The notes under the pieces were generated by a model, which saw only the letters and a list, made by a program, of their open reading frames with translations, searched no databases and had not been told where the DNA came from. A DNA stretch of 64,000 nt, taken from assembly GCF_000349325.1 (NCBI RefSeq), contig NC_020504.1, positions 2,700,053 through 2,764,052 of the forward strand, written 5' to 3'. This document shows positions 63,098-64,000 of the stretch, one piece after another (position 1 is the stretch's first letter; each line of letters starts with the position of its first letter). The translations under genes and the position numbers were made by a program. Origin of the DNA: Streptomyces davaonensis JCM 4913. Lineage in GTDB: Bacteria > Actinomycetota > Actinomycetes > Streptomycetales > Streptomycetaceae.

Positions 63098-63607
63098 ATG
63101 GCCGACCCGCAGGAGACTCCTACCGACCAGCTCGGATGCCCCGCCGCGTCCGCGGACAGCCTGCTCCCGGCCGAGCTGCGCTCCTGGATGCGGATGCTGG
63201 CCGCGACGGCGGCGGTGGAGCAGCGGCTGCGCTCGGTGGTCAAGGAGACGCTGGACGTCTCCCACGACGAGTTCCTGATCCTCTGCCTGCTGGCCGAGCA
63301 GCCCCGCGAGGGGCTTCGGATGAGCCGGATCGCGGAGCTGCTGGGCCGGCCGAAGACCCGGCTGACGTACCAGATCGCCTGCCTTCAGCACGCCGGGCTG
63401 GTCACCCGGCAGTCGGTCTGCGGTGACAAGCGGGGGATCGAGGTCGGCCTCACGGCCAAGGCCCGCGAGCTGCTGACGCAGGCCTCCGGGACGCTCGCGG
63501 GGACGGTCACCGAGGCCCTGGGGGAGATCTTCGGCCCCGCCGAGCGCGAGGCGATGTGCGGGCTGGTGCCCGGACTCGACGAGGAGACCTCGGGCTCGGG
63601 GCGGTGA
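63098..63607 (+). CDS. MarR-family regulator
   Basis: 169 residues. Winged helix at about residues 55-125 (SHDEFLILCLLAEQPREGLR; MSRIAELLGRPKTRLTYQI; TRQSVCGDKRGIEVGLTAKA). A single Cys in the wing (SVCGDKRG) might serve as a redox sensor. Likely represses itself and the divergent yceI gene through the sites at 63009-63078. ATG 63098. Confidence 0.92.
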   Translation: MADPQETPTDQLGCPAASADSLLPAELRSWMRMLAATAAVEQRLRSVVKETLDVSHDEFLILCLLAEQPREGLRMSRIAELLGRPKTRLTYQIACLQHAGLVTRQSVCGDKRGIEVGLTAKARELLTQASGTLAGTVTEALGEIFGPAEREAMCGLVPGLDEETSGSGR

Positions 63608-63625
63608 ACGCCCCGAGCCGCGCCG

Positions 63626-64000
63626 TCACGCGTGGCAGGTGGGCAGGCTCCCGCCGTTGTACGTGATCATCTCGCCGAAGGCCTCCGCCACGTCCACCGT
63701 CCGGCCGGAGGCGATCGCCTCGCGTTCGTCCAGTTCGGCGTAGGCGCGGTGGAGGTTGCCGACGACGCGCTCGAACTCCGTGAGGTGGCTGAAGGCGCCC
63801 TTGCCGGCCTCCTTCGCCGCGACCAGCGGAGTCAGCCCCTGGGCCCGCCCCTCCGCCGCCACCCGCTGGATCCAGCGCAGGTACTCCTCCGTCTCGTCCA
63901 GGACCTCGGGGCCCCGGACCGGACCGTGGCCGCACACCACCGTGCGGGGCCTGAGGGCGCGCAGGCGGGCCAGCACGGCCAGGGAGCCGGAGACCGAGCC
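63626..64000 (-). CDS. MBL-fold hydrolase, C-terminal part (cut by window end)
   Basis: 125 residues visible. GSVSGSLAVLARLRAL, then RTVVCGHGPVRGPEVLDETEEY with the GHGP metal-ligand His of metallo-beta-lactamase-fold hydrolases, and a helical C-terminal stretch ending NGGSLPTCHA. The HxHxDH motif would lie beyond the window. Converges on marR with an 18-bp gap. Confidence 0.8.
   Translation of the reverse strand, partial: GSVSGSLAVLARLRALRPRTVVCGHGPVRGPEVLDETEEYLRWIQRVAAEGRAQGLTPLVAAKEAGKGAFSHLTEFERVVGNLHRAYAELDEREAIASGRTVDVAEAFGEMITYNGGSLPTCHA

Overview
The window is high-GC (by eye about 70% or more) DNA with very strong G/C third-codon bias, GGAGG-type ribosome binding sites, GTG starts, many 4-bp ATGA/GTGA gene overlaps, a CebR-type operator and families typical of Streptomyces (DUF6099, DUF5999, DUF6299, SepF paralogue, MmyB-type XRE regulators, F420-dependent oxidoreductase). 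It reads as a chromosomal segment of a Streptomyces or close relative. Both ends cut genes: a GH92 mannosidase at the left, an MBL-fold hydrolase at the right. No rRNA, tRNA or CRISPR array was seen.

Layout. 1-4.8 kb: GH92 alpha-mannosidase-like enzyme and GH67 alpha-glucuronidase. 4.8-8.9 kb: a three-gene MoxR ATPase / VWA-metallopeptidase-like system. 8.9-14.5 kb: a hemicellulose sugar operon on the minus strand (two ABC permeases, a binding lipoprotein, a GH39 xylosidase-like enzyme, a YesL-like membrane protein) with a readable promoter and operator. 14.7-22.6 kb: CE7 acetyl esterase, a second GH92 protein, small regulators, and an AA10 lytic polysaccharide monooxygenase behind a perfect CebR box. 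Together these are for attack on plant and fungal polysaccharides; the ABC system has no ATPase of its own, as expected if a shared MsiK-type ATPase is used.

22.7-29 kb: an orphan sensor kinase, then a compact cassette that looks like an uncharacterised ribosomally made, modified peptide (RiPP) locus: a 35-residue basic peptide with a Ser/Thr/Cys-rich tail, a strong hairpin, a PqqD-like/M50 membrane protease fusion, a 694-residue TPR protein with a degenerate NTPase-like front, and a flavin reductase. 29-36.5 kb: aconitase, an HTH-MurA fusion, superoxide dismutase and two Met/His-rich envelope proteins. 36.5-37.8 kb: an IS110-family element whose ends can be set to the base, with an upstream RNA that carries two internal loops whose sequences match the element ends and, partly, the flanks, that is, a candidate bridge RNA.

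38.7-48.8 kb: an aromatic acyl-CoA catabolic cluster of the 2-aminobenzoyl-CoA / salicylyl-CoA type (RidA, acyl-CoA dehydrogenase, aryl-CoA ligase, PaaX regulator, fused monooxygenase/reductase, enoyl-CoA hydratase), interrupted by the sulfate activation genes cysC-cysD-cysN. 49-52 kb: a HATPase of the anti-sigma type, argF and arcA. 52-58 kb: an SPFH protein with an NAD-kinase-like partner, facing the RNA repair pair Pnkp-Hen1. 58-64 kb: housekeeping and small genes (LLM oxidoreductase, DUF6099, MazG-like, AAA ATPase, SepF, YceI, MarR, MBL hydrolase).
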